Of a DNA stretch of 26,790 nt, positions 1 through 6,698 are shown piece after piece. A program made the translations under genes and the position numbers. Positions within the stretch are counted from its first letter, which is position 1, and each line of letters begins with the position of its first letter. The notes under the pieces are model-generated. The model was not told the DNA's origin and searched no databases. It saw only the letters and a program-made list of their open reading frames with translations. This DNA comes from JAGOTP01 sp964600845. GTDB taxonomy: Bacteria > Patescibacteriota > Patescibacteriia > 2-12-FULL-60-25. The DNA lies in contig CAZRJW010000015.1 in the NCBI GenBank assembly GCA_964600845.1, forward strand, positions 1-26,790. The letters run 5' to 3'.

Positions 1-17
1 ATGCAGGCGTGCGGGAA

Positions 18-34
18 GCCAGCTCAGCTGGCTA
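18..34. repeat. Small inverted repeat at the DUF4870 gene end
   Basis: AGCCAGC and GCTGGCT are separated by TCA and overlap the stop codon of the DUF4870 gene. On the plus strand the stem is followed by TAAAGTTTTT, so it could terminate a plus-strand gene lying before the window. On the minus strand no T-tract follows. Its function is uncertain. Confidence 0.4.
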
Positions 35-445
35 AAGTTTTTCGAGGTTGATCTTCTTGCGCCATTCGCCGATCACAGGAATCTCCCAGAATTCACCCAT
101 AAGACATTTCACGAACGCGTAGATTGCACAGATCGCGATCACAAGACCAAGCAACCATCCAAAAAGTGGAATCCAGAAGATCAGACTTCCGACAATCCAG
201 ACAGCGAGCAAAATCACTCCTTGCTTCGCGTGTTCTTGAGCAAAGTGTGACTTACGTGCAAGGAAGAGTGGAATAAAGACCAAGATTCCGAGATATGACA
301 ATGCAGCTACCAATTTATTATCCTCAACGTCCTTCGCATCAAACGCCGGCGTTGCGCCAACCGGCACACCCTGAACAACTTCAGGTGGTTTCTGCGCTGA
401 ATGCTGAGTGGATGGGTCTTGAGGAGGAGTGTGAGAGGTGTCCAT
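32..445 (-). CDS. DUF4870/Tic20-like small membrane protein
   Basis: A 137-aa protein. Residues 1-40 are hydrophilic and rich in Pro/Gln, probably a cytoplasmic tail. Hydrophobic segments follow at about 45-63, 77-93 and 95-114. The motif HAKQG at 72-76, between the first and second segments, together with LSYLGILVFIPL just before it, is typical of the DUF4870 family, which is widespread in bacteria and has no established function. The C-terminus is basic (WRKKINLEKL). A possible SD, AGAGGGT, sits 3 nt before the ATG. The gene is divergent from the next one, with a 51-nt gap. The family call is fairly sure; the role is unknown. Confidence 0.75.
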   Translation of the reverse strand: MDTSHTPPQDPSTQHSAQKPPEVVQGVPVGATPAFDAKDVEDNKLVAALSYLGILVFIPLFLARKSHFAQEHAKQGVILLAVWIVGSLIFWIPLFGWLLGLVIAICAIYAFVKCLMGEFWEIPVIGEWRKKINLEKL

Positions 446-496
446 ATACCCTCTATCCTAGTACAGTTTAGGTAAATCTCCTACCTTCCAGCATCT

Positions 497-1171
497 ATGC
501 GCTCTGTTACCAGCTTTTCTGAACTTGAAACCCAGTTTCTGCAACCACTCGTCGCACGTCGTCACATGAAGAGAGAAGAAGTTCCTCTTGAACAGATGCA
601 GGGCTGGCAACTTGCGGACGGGAAGCTTTCTAGCCCCTTCTTTGAGATTTTTGGAACACGTACCTCGTTTGAGCCGGAGCCAGATAACACTGAACCCCGC
701 GCCTGGGATCAACCCCTGTATCGTCAAGGTACCGGCACACTCATCCTGTTTATGGATGAACAAAAGCACGTATTGGTACAAGCGGTCTTTGAGCCTGGAA
801 ATGCAGTACGCGGCTATCAAGGGCACGGACTCACGCTTGCGAATAGCTGTAAGTTTTCTCCAGGGAATTTAGCGCTTCAAAAAGCAAAGGGGCGCATTCC
901 ACCCCTCTCGGACCTTGTTGATCATCCCGAGGCAAAGGAACGCTTCTTCCATGAAGCCCCTGGGGATAGCGGCCGAGCCGACAAACAAAACCAGCACTAT
1001 TTAATCGAACTCCCACGGCACATTCTGGAAGAAGCGGTGAACAAGCTCCCCACCCCTCAAAGCGAGTTCTACGCACTCATTCCCCTATCCGCACTGAAGG
1101 AATGCTATACACAGGCGCTCGCGAACGAGCATCTACGTGACTTAGCCTCAATGCTACTCTTCCTCGCCTAA
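497..1171 (+). CDS. NDP-hexose 2,3-dehydratase-like protein (single domain)
   Basis: A 224-aa soluble protein. The segment FFEIFGTRT (48-56), WDQP (70-73), a Gln-Gly turn, and the strand VLVQAVFEPGN (92-102) match the core pattern of the NDP-hexose 2,3-dehydratase family (EvaA/TylCVI type). Those enzymes remove water from a nucleotide-4-keto-6-deoxyhexose on the way to 2,6-dideoxysugars. Known family members are roughly twice as long and carry two copies of this domain; here there is only one. The usual conserved stretch after EPGN is replaced by GHGLTLANSCKFSPGN, so the activity may have changed. No sugar-synthesis gene is adjacent; an O-antigen ligase-like gene lies about 6 kb away. No SD is seen. 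An internal Met at residue 24 is an alternative start. The fold assignment is moderately sure and the reaction is not. Confidence 0.6.
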   Translation: MRSVTSFSELETQFLQPLVARRHMKREEVPLEQMQGWQLADGKLSSPFFEIFGTRTSFEPEPDNTEPRAWDQPLYRQGTGTLILFMDEQKHVLVQAVFEPGNAVRGYQGHGLTLANSCKFSPGNLALQKAKGRIPPLSDLVDHPEAKERFFHEAPGDSGRADKQNQHYLIELPRHILEEAVNKLPTPQSEFYALIPLSALKECYTQALANEHLRDLASMLLFLA

Positions 1172-1182
1172 CGTATCTACTC

Positions 1183-1220
1183 AAAAAGAAACGCGCCCCA
1201 TCGGGGGCGCGTTTCTTTTT
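1183..1220. terminator. Bidirectional intrinsic terminator
   Basis: A perfect 17-bp stem with an ATCG loop has its GC-rich core (CGCGCCCC/GGGGCGCG) next to the loop. It starts with A5 and ends with T5, so it can terminate both the plus-strand dehydratase-like gene (stop at 1171) and the converging groEL (stop at 1229). Confidence 0.93.
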
Positions 1221-1228
1221 ACTTGTCC

Positions 1229-2875
1229 CTAGAACCCCATCCCTCCGCCCATTCCGCCTCCGTGACCATGTCCATCACCTGCCGATTCTTCCTTCTTTGG
1301 CTTTTCCGTGATGACACATTCGGTAATGAGGAGTAGTGCGGCGACGCTGGTCGCATTCTGCAAGGCAGAGCGCGTAACCTTGGTTGGGTCGATGATTCCG
1401 GCCTTGACCATATCTTCGTAGCGGTCGGCTTCGGCGTTGTAGCCCATCGTGCCAGTGAGCTTCTTCACTTCTTCGACGATGACTGATCCGTCCTTCCCTG
1501 CGTTGGAAGCAATCGTACGAAGTGGCTCTTCGATCGCGCGACGCACGATGCGGACGCCAATCGCCTCTTCACCTTCGGCCTGAACGTTGTCCAAGACCTT
1601 CACGGCCCGAAGAAGAGCAACACCTCCACCTGGAACGATTCCCTCTTCGACCGCGGCTTTCGTCGCAGCGATCGCGTCTTCAATGCGGTGCTTCTTTTCT
1701 TTCATCTCAACTTCTGTTGCGGCACCAACTTTGATGACGCCAACACCTCCGGACAACTTCGCCATGCGTTCAACGAGCTTTTCACGATCAAAGGTCGATT
1801 CTGTGTTTTCCAAGACCGCCTTGATGGAAGCAGCACGTGCTTCGATTTCTGCTTTGTTCCCTTTTCCGTCCACGAATGTGGTGTATTCCTTCGTCGACGT
1901 GACCTTGCGAGCGCTTCCGAGATCCGTCAGCTCAACGGAGTCGAGTTTACGGCCCATGTCTTCGGTGATATAAGTCGCGCCAGTGACGATCGCGATGTCT
2001 TGCAACATCTCCTTGCGACGATCGCCAAAGCCTGGAGCCTTAATCGCCAAGGCGTTGAAGACGCCACGGAGCTTGTTCACAACCAAGGTTGCAAGTGCTT
2101 CTCCGTCTAAGTCTTCGGCTACGATGACCAATTCCTTCTTGCCGGCCTTCAAGACTTTTTCCAAAATAGGCACGAGTTCTTGAACCGAAGAAATCTTTTT
2201 GTCTGTCACGAGAATGAATGGGTCGCTGTATTCGGCTTCCATCCGGTCCTGGTTCGTGACCATGTAAGGCGAGAGATAGCCACGATCGATACGCATCCCC
2301 GTCACAACGTCCTTGTCGACACCGAACGCTTGCGATTCTTCGACCGTGATCACTCCCTGCGTTCCGATCCCCGTCTTTTCATCCATCATTTCGGCAATGA
2401 TCTTTCCGATCTCACGATCGTTGGCGCTGATCGAGGCCACGTTTTCGATCATGCTCCCGGACACAGGCTGAGACACATTCGTCTGAAGCTCTTTCACCAT
2501 CGCTTCGAGTGCTTTTTCCATTCCACGGCGAACGGCGAGTGGGTTAGCTCCAGCCGTGATGTTCTTCAACCCTTCAGCCACCATCGCTTGCGCAAGCACG
2601 GTAGCGGTTGTTGTTCCATCACCAGCGACGTCAGCTGTCTTGGAGGCAACTTCTTTTACGAGCTCGGCACCAAGGTTCATCTGCTTATCTTCAAGTTGCA
2701 CTTCTTTCGCAACGGTCACACCATCTTTCGTGATGGTTGGAGAACCGTAGCCATGATCGATCACAACGGTGCGGCCCTTTGGACCAAGCGTGACTTTTAC
2801 CGCATTCGCGAGCGCGTCTACCCCCTGCTTCAGCAAACGGCGAGCTTCTTCGCCGTAGACAATGACTTTTGCCAT
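1229..2875 (-). CDS. groEL: Chaperonin GroEL (60 kDa)
   Basis: A 548-aa protein matching the full usual length. It carries the ATP-site motifs GPKGR (31-35) and GDGTTTAT (85-92), GGG and apical-domain segments in normal order, and the Gly/Met tail ending GGGMGGGMGF. It forms the cytosolic double-ring chamber that refolds proteins with GroES and ATP. It is second in a groES-groEL operon with a 26-nt gap. No SD precedes the ATG; the leader is AT-rich. Expression should be under HrcA through the CIRCE before groES. Nothing is broken. The gene ends at the bidirectional terminator shared with the converging neighbour. Confidence 0.98.
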   Translation of the reverse strand: MAKVIVYGEEARRLLKQGVDALANAVKVTLGPKGRTVVIDHGYGSPTITKDGVTVAKEVQLEDKQMNLGAELVKEVASKTADVAGDGTTTATVLAQAMVAEGLKNITAGANPLAVRRGMEKALEAMVKELQTNVSQPVSGSMIENVASISANDREIGKIIAEMMDEKTGIGTQGVITVEESQAFGVDKDVVTGMRIDRGYLSPYMVTNQDRMEAEYSDPFILVTDKKISSVQELVPILEKVLKAGKKELVIVAEDLDGEALATLVVNKLRGVFNALAIKAPGFGDRRKEMLQDIAIVTGATYITEDMGRKLDSVELTDLGSARKVTSTKEYTTFVDGKGNKAEIEARAASIKAVLENTESTFDREKLVERMAKLSGGVGVIKVGAATEVEMKEKKHRIEDAIAATKAAVEEGIVPGGGVALLRAVKVLDNVQAEGEEAIGVRIVRRAIEEPLRTIASNAGKDGSVIVEEVKKLTGTMGYNAEADRYEDMVKAGIIDPTKVTRSALQNATSVAALLLITECVITEKPKKEESAGDGHGHGGGMGGGMGF

Positions 2876-2901
2876 AGATTACGTGTAAATATCAAATTAT
2901 T

Positions 2902-3192
2902 TTACTCAACGATCGCCATCAAGTCAGACTCGGAGAGGACCAGATAGGTCTCATCATCCATTTTGATCTCATCAGGAGCGTACTTCTTGAAGAGAACCAT
3001 ATCCCCCACTTTGACGCTCATTTCAACGCGAACACCATCGTCTCGGAGCTTGCCTGGACCCACCGCAATCACTTTGCCTTGCTCAGGACGTTCTTTATCA
3101 ACGGTACTCGGAAGGATAATCCCACCTTTTGTGACTTCTTCTTTCGCGAGGGGCGCGAGAATGACGCGATCACCCAATGGACGGAGCTTCAT
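2902..3192 (-). CDS. groES: Co-chaperonin GroES (10 kDa)
   Basis: A 96-aa protein beginning MKLRPLGDRV, the usual GroES start. It has the mobile loop KEEVTKGGIILP (17-28) that contacts GroEL, and later GKLRDDG and VLFKKYAP segments of the beta-barrel. The heptameric lid closes the GroEL chamber. The frame is open upstream to 3228, but the extra 12 residues (MLFNCLSLTRIR) do not belong to the family, so the ATG at 3192 is preferred. No SD is seen. It is the first gene of the operon, 51 nt after the CIRCE operator, and groEL follows. Confidence 0.97.
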   Translation of the reverse strand: MKLRPLGDRVILAPLAKEEVTKGGIILPSTVDKERPEQGKVIAVGPGKLRDDGVRVEMSVKVGDMVLFKKYAPDEIKMDDETYLVLSESDLMAIVE

Positions 3193-3243
3193 ACGGATTC
3201 GGGTAAGAGAAAGGCAATTAAATAGCAATCTTGCAGGTAGAGA

Positions 3244-3270
3244 TTAGCACTCGACGATCGAGAATGCTAA
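3244..3270 (-). promoter_or_regulatory. CIRCE operator (HrcA site) of groESL
   Basis: TTAGCACTC, a 9-nt spacer, then GAATGCTAA. This matches the CIRCE consensus with one change (GAATG for GAGTG). It lies 51 nt before the groES start in the untranslated leader. The HrcA repressor encoded at 25482-26165 is the expected ligand. Confidence 0.95.
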
Positions 3271-3286
3271 CTCCACCAATGAGCCA

Positions 3287-3315
3287 AGAGTGCCAAGGAG
3301 AGGGAGGGGTGTCAA
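3287..3315 (-). promoter_or_regulatory. Possible groESL promoter
   Basis: On the minus strand TTGACA (3310-3315) is a perfect -35, but at 17 nt spacing only CACTCT (3287-3292) is found as -10. An alternative is TTGGCA (3291-3296) with GAGTTA inside the CIRCE. One of the two should drive groESL, since the CIRCE follows directly. The -35 is good and the -10 unclear. Confidence 0.4.
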
Positions 3316-3318
3316 GTA

Positions 3319-3381
3319 TTGGAAAAGGCGCTGCCTCGACGTTCTTGAGTCCGCGGATCGCGGGAACGGAGACAGCGCCTT
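3319..3381 (-). terminator. Long branched hairpin / terminator between island and groESL
   Basis: The outer arms AAGGCGCTG (3325-3333) and CAGCGCCTT (3373-3381) enclose further nested arms: CTC/GAG, CGTTC/GAACG and CCGCG/CGCGG. On the minus strand the stem runs straight into TTTTCC. It follows the last island gene and ends just before the groESL -35, so it can insulate the heat-shock promoter. Confidence 0.7.
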
Positions 3382-3459
3382 GTGGGGAGGAGGGAGTACG
3401 GGTCGCGTGGACCGGATACTGAAAATGAGCAGCAGCGGAACGTACGGAGGAGCCGAGGA

Positions 3460-4317
3460 CTACTCCATCTCGTCGAGGGCGTCGAAGAGGCGCGCGGCCG
3501 GCGCGATCGTCATGCCGCTGCGCGACTTGATCGCCTCGGGGTAGGGGTGGAAGCGCCAGGTGGCCCAGGCGCCCTTGTCAACGTCCTCGTCGACGCTGGT
3601 GATCACCTCCTCGCGGAGCTTGTAGAGCCCCGTCTCCTTGTCGAGCTCGACCTCGTTCGGCTTGAACCGGAAGCCCATGAGCTTCACACCCGCTTCGGGG
3701 TGCAGCCGGCCGAGGTCCCAGTAGGTGTCCTGGGGGTTGAAGATGCCGAGCGGCACGAGCCGGTGGCGGCAGAGATCGGTCTGAGCACCGCTCAGCTCCC
3801 GCAGGACGTCGCAAGCCTGACTCGTCATGAGGTTGGCCGCCGCCGTCTGCGCCGCGAGCTTCAGGAACGCACGCGGGGCGTTGAGCGCCTGGCTGTTGCC
3901 GTTGAACGGCCGACGCGGGGAGTCGGCGAGTACCACGTGCAGCCGCTGACGGAGCTTGGTATCCGGCGTCTGAAGGTCGACGAAGGGCTGGAAGACGATG
4001 CCGCCGCCGTCGCCCGGGAGCGACTCGGTGGTCGGCGCGGCCTCGAGGATCCCGAACTGGGTCCAGGCAGCCCGGTTGTCACCCGAGTCGACCGCGCCCC
4101 ACACGAGGGCCTGGCCGCGCTCCTTGTGGGCGATGACCGCCAGGCTGGCGCCGTCCACGCGGTGGAACTCCCCCTGCTCGTCGAGTACGAGGATGACGTG
4201 GCCGTTGGCCTCGCCATCGCGCACGGGGCGCGGGGTCGCCTTCTTGAGGAAGGCCTTGACCCGCTCGAGCTGCGGATCATCGGGATCGAGACCGAGAGAC
4301 GTGAGCTGCAATTCCAT
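3460..4317 (-). CDS. Unrecognised GC-rich orphan protein (island gene 1)
   Basis: A 285-aa protein from the ATG at 4317 (MELQLTSLGLD); ATG 4329, four codons upstream, is equally possible. I recognise no family. It looks soluble, with no signal peptide or membrane segment. It has a charged N-terminus, a beta-rich middle (HVILVLDEQGEFHRVDG, then VVLADSPRR) and a C-terminal stretch rich in Asp/Glu/Lys. GC is very high (44/60 at 3841-3900), with strong third-position G/C unlike the flanking genes. It sits alone behind a promoter-like sequence at 4365-4393 and is closed by the hairpin at 3319-3381. No clear SD is seen. The long open frame on the opposite strand is a by-product of the GC bias. Confidence 0.7.
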   Translation of the reverse strand: MELQLTSLGLDPDDPQLERVKAFLKKATPRPVRDGEANGHVILVLDEQGEFHRVDGASLAVIAHKERGQALVWGAVDSGDNRAAWTQFGILEAAPTTESLPGDGGGIVFQPFVDLQTPDTKLRQRLHVVLADSPRRPFNGNSQALNAPRAFLKLAAQTAAANLMTSQACDVLRELSGAQTDLCRHRLVPLGIFNPQDTYWDLGRLHPEAGVKLMGFRFKPNEVELDKETGLYKLREEVITSVDEDVDKGAWATWRFHPYPEAIKSRSGMTIAPAARLFDALDEME

Positions 4318-4364
4318 CGAATGCACCATGACCCGCGACGTAAGGCGTCTTACAGGCCGGCGGG

Positions 4365-4393
4365 ACCGTATCACTGATAATATTTTATGGCAA
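4365..4393 (-). promoter_or_regulatory. Promoter-like sequence of island gene 1
   Basis: TTGCCA (4388-4393), 17 nt, TACGGT (4365-4370), in an AT-rich patch between two GC-rich genes. An overlapping alternative is TTTATA (4400-4405), 17 nt, TATTAT (4377-4382), which has the better -10. The first puts the start of transcription about 41 nt before the ATG at 4317, as in the other island units. Confidence 0.5.
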
Positions 4394-4402
4394 CATTTCT
4401 AT

Positions 4403-4449
4403 AAAAACGTATTCGCCCCGGGCAAGCATCCTCATGCTCGTCCGGGGCG
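4403..4449 (-). terminator. Terminator-like hairpin after island gene 2
   Basis: CGCCCCGG (4414-4421) pairs with CCGGGGCG (4442-4449). The stem continues inward with GC-AGCAT/ATGCT-GT around a CCTC loop. On the minus strand it is followed, after AATACG, by TTTTT. It lies between the stop of the gene at 4469 and the promoter of the next unit. Confidence 0.75.
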
Positions 4450-4468
4450 TGTACCTCCTTCTTGTTGG

Positions 4469-5041
4469 TTACTTGGTTTCTGACTTCTTCACTCGTCGAC
4501 GCTTCGCGGCGAGGCGCCCTTCATCCAGTGCTTCTCGGAACATGGTGATGGCCGAGAGCGTGATGGCGCATTCCATGTCGTGCTTGTGCCGCCCCTTCTT
4601 CGTGAAGAGATCCTTCACGGGGACGAACTTGCTCTTCATGGCCGCGGGTCCGACGCGGAGCTTGAGACCCTTGTTGTCCGGATCACCCCAGAGGAGCGCT
4701 CGCTCAACCTTGGGATCATTCAGCTTCAGCTCGAAGGCCAGGTAGTGAATCCAGGTGCCGCTTGCTCCTGGATTCTCAGGCCCTCGGTCGAGGAAGGTGA
4801 ATTCCACGGGTTCGACACCCGGCAGGTCGAGCACTTGGCCGACCTTTCGTCCGATGACCGCTTTCGCCGCTCGTGAGAGCTTCGTGCGATCACGACGAGC
4901 ACGCACGGGAACGCGCTTGAGCTTCGCCCCCGCAACCGAGATGAACTTCGCACTCGCGGCGAACGCTTGAGCGAAGCGGCAGAGATACCCCTTGCGAGGC
5001 TTCCCCACTTCACCACTGTCGGTCTCGCGAGGCTCGGTCAT
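4469..5041 (-). CDS. Unrecognised basic orphan protein (island gene 2)
   Basis: A 190-aa protein I do not recognise. It is strongly basic. Residues 1-30 are hydrophilic, a Lys/Arg-rich stretch lies near 43-62 (KRVPVRARRDRTK), and the C-terminus is again basic (RLAAKRRRVKKSETK). The middle has a hydrophobic core (WIHYLAFELKL, RALLWGDPD). No membrane segment is seen, and nucleic-acid binding is possible from charge alone. Its ATG lies 3 nt after the stop of the gene upstream (TAG GAG ATG), so translation is probably coupled. It is GC-rich like its neighbours. A strong hairpin follows its stop. Confidence 0.68.
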   Translation of the reverse strand: MTEPRETDSGEVGKPRKGYLCRFAQAFAASAKFISVAGAKLKRVPVRARRDRTKLSRAAKAVIGRKVGQVLDLPGVEPVEFTFLDRGPENPGASGTWIHYLAFELKLNDPKVERALLWGDPDNKGLKLRVGPAAMKSKFVPVKDLFTKKGRHKHDMECAITLSAITMFREALDEGRLAAKRRRVKKSETK

Positions 5042-5044
5042 CTC

Positions 5045-5476
5045 CTACTTGTCCAGGTAGAGCGCGTAACGACTCTCGCGCGTCACGAGGACGTAGATCT
5101 CGCCATCACTCGCACGAACGAATGGGACCACGAGCACAGCGAGCTCGTCATGCCCATCCGTGTGGACATCGAGCAAGGACTTGTGGATGTGACCTGTCGG
5201 TGATTTGACGAGCAGGCAGATCTTCGAGCTGTATTCGCCCACTTCGAGCGTACGCATCCCGACGATGTGGTTGCTGCTATCTCCCGCCTGGACGCCGTAG
5301 AAGCGTGGAAGATTCTCCTTGATCAGCGGCGCGTTCAGACGCCGCAGGAATTGAGCGTCCGTCTCGCCTAGCTGACGCAACGGAACCAGATCTTTGCGAC
5401 AATCCTTTACGGCATCGTCGCTCGGGTCGGTCCTCCTATCAGCACTGACAGGAGTTTGCTTTTTTGCTGCTTGCAA
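5045..5476 (-). CDS. Unrecognised orphan protein with strong SD (island gene 3)
   Basis: A 143-aa protein from a TTG start (first residues MQAAKKQTPVSADRR). The start is chosen because a perfect AGGAGGT lies 5 nt before the TTG. A GTG eight codons upstream would swallow that SD. The N-terminal 40 residues are polar. The rest alternates strands (GEYSSKICLLVKSPTG, DELAVLVVPFVR, GEIYVLVTRES) and suggests a small beta-rich soluble domain. No family is recognised. It is first of a two-gene unit with the basic protein, 3 nt apart, behind a promoter-like sequence at 5529-5557. The SD contrasts with the SD-less native genes. Confidence 0.68.
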   Translation of the reverse strand: MQAAKKQTPVSADRRTDPSDDAVKDCRKDLVPLRQLGETDAQFLRRLNAPLIKENLPRFYGVQAGDSSNHIVGMRTLEVGEYSSKICLLVKSPTGHIHKSLLDVHTDGHDELAVLVVPFVRASDGEIYVLVTRESRYALYLDK

Positions 5477-5528
5477 GGTGCACCTCCTGTCCCATCTCAC
5501 ACCACCCTGGCGTAATGAGGAACGTGGA

Positions 5529-5557
5529 AGTTAACCATATATTATAAAATGCGTCAA
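5529..5557 (-). promoter_or_regulatory. Promoter-like sequence of island genes 3-2
   Basis: TTGACG (5552-5557), 17 nt, TTAACT (5529-5534). A perfect TATAAT (5541-5546) also lies in the spacer but has no -35 at normal distance. The AT-rich stretch sits between two GC-rich genes. The predicted transcript start is about 46 nt before the TTG start codon. Confidence 0.55.
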
Positions 5558-5581
5558 CCAAGGCTTTTTAGCACTTTTCTT

Positions 5582-5701
5582 AAAAATGACGGAGCGCTGG
5601 TCAACGGAGTGAACCGTCGGCCAGCGCTTGTCGTGGAGAAGGACCGCTTCACAGCGGTCAGGCACCCTTCTTATCGGGTGTTGGCGGGAAAGACCGAACT
5701 C
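5582..5701 (-). terminator. Triple-hairpin 3' region of island gene 4
   Basis: This lies downstream of the gene ending at 5702. Three stems occur in a row: CACCC/GGGTG (5663-5680), GACCGC/GCGGTC (5642-5659), and AGCGCTGG/CCAGCGCT (5593-5628) with inner ACGG/CCGT. On the minus strand the last stem is followed, after 6 nt, by TTTTT (5582-5586), consistent with a terminator. The first two stems have no obvious role. Confidence 0.65.
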
Positions 5702-6580
5702 TCAGGCGGACGCGGGGTGGACGTAGCCGAGGACCTGCACCAGGATCTTCGCGATCACGGGCGACTGGAAGGCGGCCCCGAGGAAGGCGGCCTTCGCACG
5801 ACCGTCCTGACCGCGGAGCACGTGCTCGAGCGGCAGGACGAGCACGTCACGCTGCTTCGGGTCGAGCGGGTTGTACCCCTCGAAGAGATCCCGGAAGCTG
5901 TCGTAGACGTGCACCTTGACCGCGATGAGCCCGATGACGCGGTGCACGTTCGCCCCGAAGTACAGGACGAGGTCGACCACCTCGGACGGCGCCCTGGCCA
6001 GGGACGCGGAGTTGAACTCCAGCGTCTCGAGCTTCTCGAACGTTCCGATGCGGTTGGCGCGCACCATCCCATCTCGGCTCAGGTGGATGTCCACCTGGCC
6101 GACGTGGAGCCAGGGCAGTCCGTCGATCGGCTTCCCGGTCGCGAACTGCTCCAGCACGACGGGGGCGAAGTAGCCCCTGGCGTGCTCGGCCACCACGATC
6201 GCGTAGATGTCCGCGCCACCGTACTTGCGCATCGCGAGCGAGCCAGTAACGCCGACCTGATCCGCGGTGAGCCCATCGAACGGGAGCACCCAGAGCTGGT
6301 CGACGAAGTTCTGACGCTGCGTGCGCTTCTTCGGATCGGCGTCGTAGACGTCCGACGGCGCGCCCTTCTTCGCGAGCTCGGCCCGGAAGGGGTAGATCGC
6401 GACGACGATGGGGCGGCTCGGATCGATGAGGCCTTCGCCCGGCTGGCGCCTGGCGTTGACGACGTCGATGCCGTGCTTCAGCACCGCGACGAGCTCGTCT
6501 CCGGGCTCGAGGATGTTGGCCTCGTTCTCGAGGTCGGTCTTGGAAGGATCGCGAAGGGAGGGGAAATTGCTGGTCTTCAT
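5702..6580 (-). CDS. Unrecognised GC-rich orphan protein (island gene 4)
   Basis: A 292-aa protein starting MKTSNFPSLRD. No family is recognised. It appears soluble: an acidic N-terminal 35 residues, then alternating strands and helices (RPIVVAIYPFR, NFVDQLWVLPFDG, DIYAIVVAEHARGYF, WLHVGQVDIHLS, LVLYFGANVHRVIGLIAVKVHV), suggesting an alpha/beta fold. There is no signal peptide. It is very GC-rich, with strong third-position G/C, and the opposite strand is open over the whole gene for that reason. No SD precedes the ATG. The leader (6581-6663) holds two small hairpins, at 6619-6631 and 6646-6662. The promoter-like sequence overlaps the end of the ligase gene upstream; three hairpins follow the stop. 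Confidence 0.7.
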   Translation of the reverse strand: MKTSNFPSLRDPSKTDLENEANILEPGDELVAVLKHGIDVVNARRQPGEGLIDPSRPIVVAIYPFRAELAKKGAPSDVYDADPKKRTQRQNFVDQLWVLPFDGLTADQVGVTGSLAMRKYGGADIYAIVVAEHARGYFAPVVLEQFATGKPIDGLPWLHVGQVDIHLSRDGMVRANRIGTFEKLETLEFNSASLARAPSEVVDLVLYFGANVHRVIGLIAVKVHVYDSFRDLFEGYNPLDPKQRDVLVLPLEHVLRGQDGRAKAAFLGAAFQSPVIAKILVQVLGYVHPASA

Positions 6581-6668
6581 CGATTTTACCCAATGCGCAT
6601 GGCGCGTGAGTACCGTATGCAGCCCCGCTGCAAAACGACACGATGGTTCGGCCCCGCCGAACGGGAGG

Positions 6669-6698
6669 AAGGTAGTCTATTTGATTATTTCTCGTCAA
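6669..6698 (-). promoter_or_regulatory. Promoter-like sequence of island gene 4
   Basis: TTGACG (6693-6698), then at 18 nt TACCTT (6669-6674) or at 17 nt CTACCT. The spacer is AT-rich. The -35 overlaps the last codons of the ligase-like gene. The predicted leader is about 83 nt, longer than in the other island units. Confidence 0.45.

Noticed and set aside
2180..2947. A 255-codon plus-strand frame opposite groEL
   Set aside because: groEL is full length and unmistakable; the antisense frame is His/Arg/Phe-rich with no family pattern.
3382..4377. Long open frame on the plus strand opposite island gene 1
   Set aside because: It is a mirror frame caused by high third-position G/C. The minus frame has a more normal amino-acid make-up, a promoter-like sequence and a terminator; the plus frame is overloaded with Glu/Arg/Leu/Val.
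3319..6698. Integron cassette array
   Set aside because: Units resemble cassettes in layout, but no IntI gene and no convincing RYYYAAC/GTTRRRY attC pairs are seen; the 3' hairpins of different genes are unrelated.
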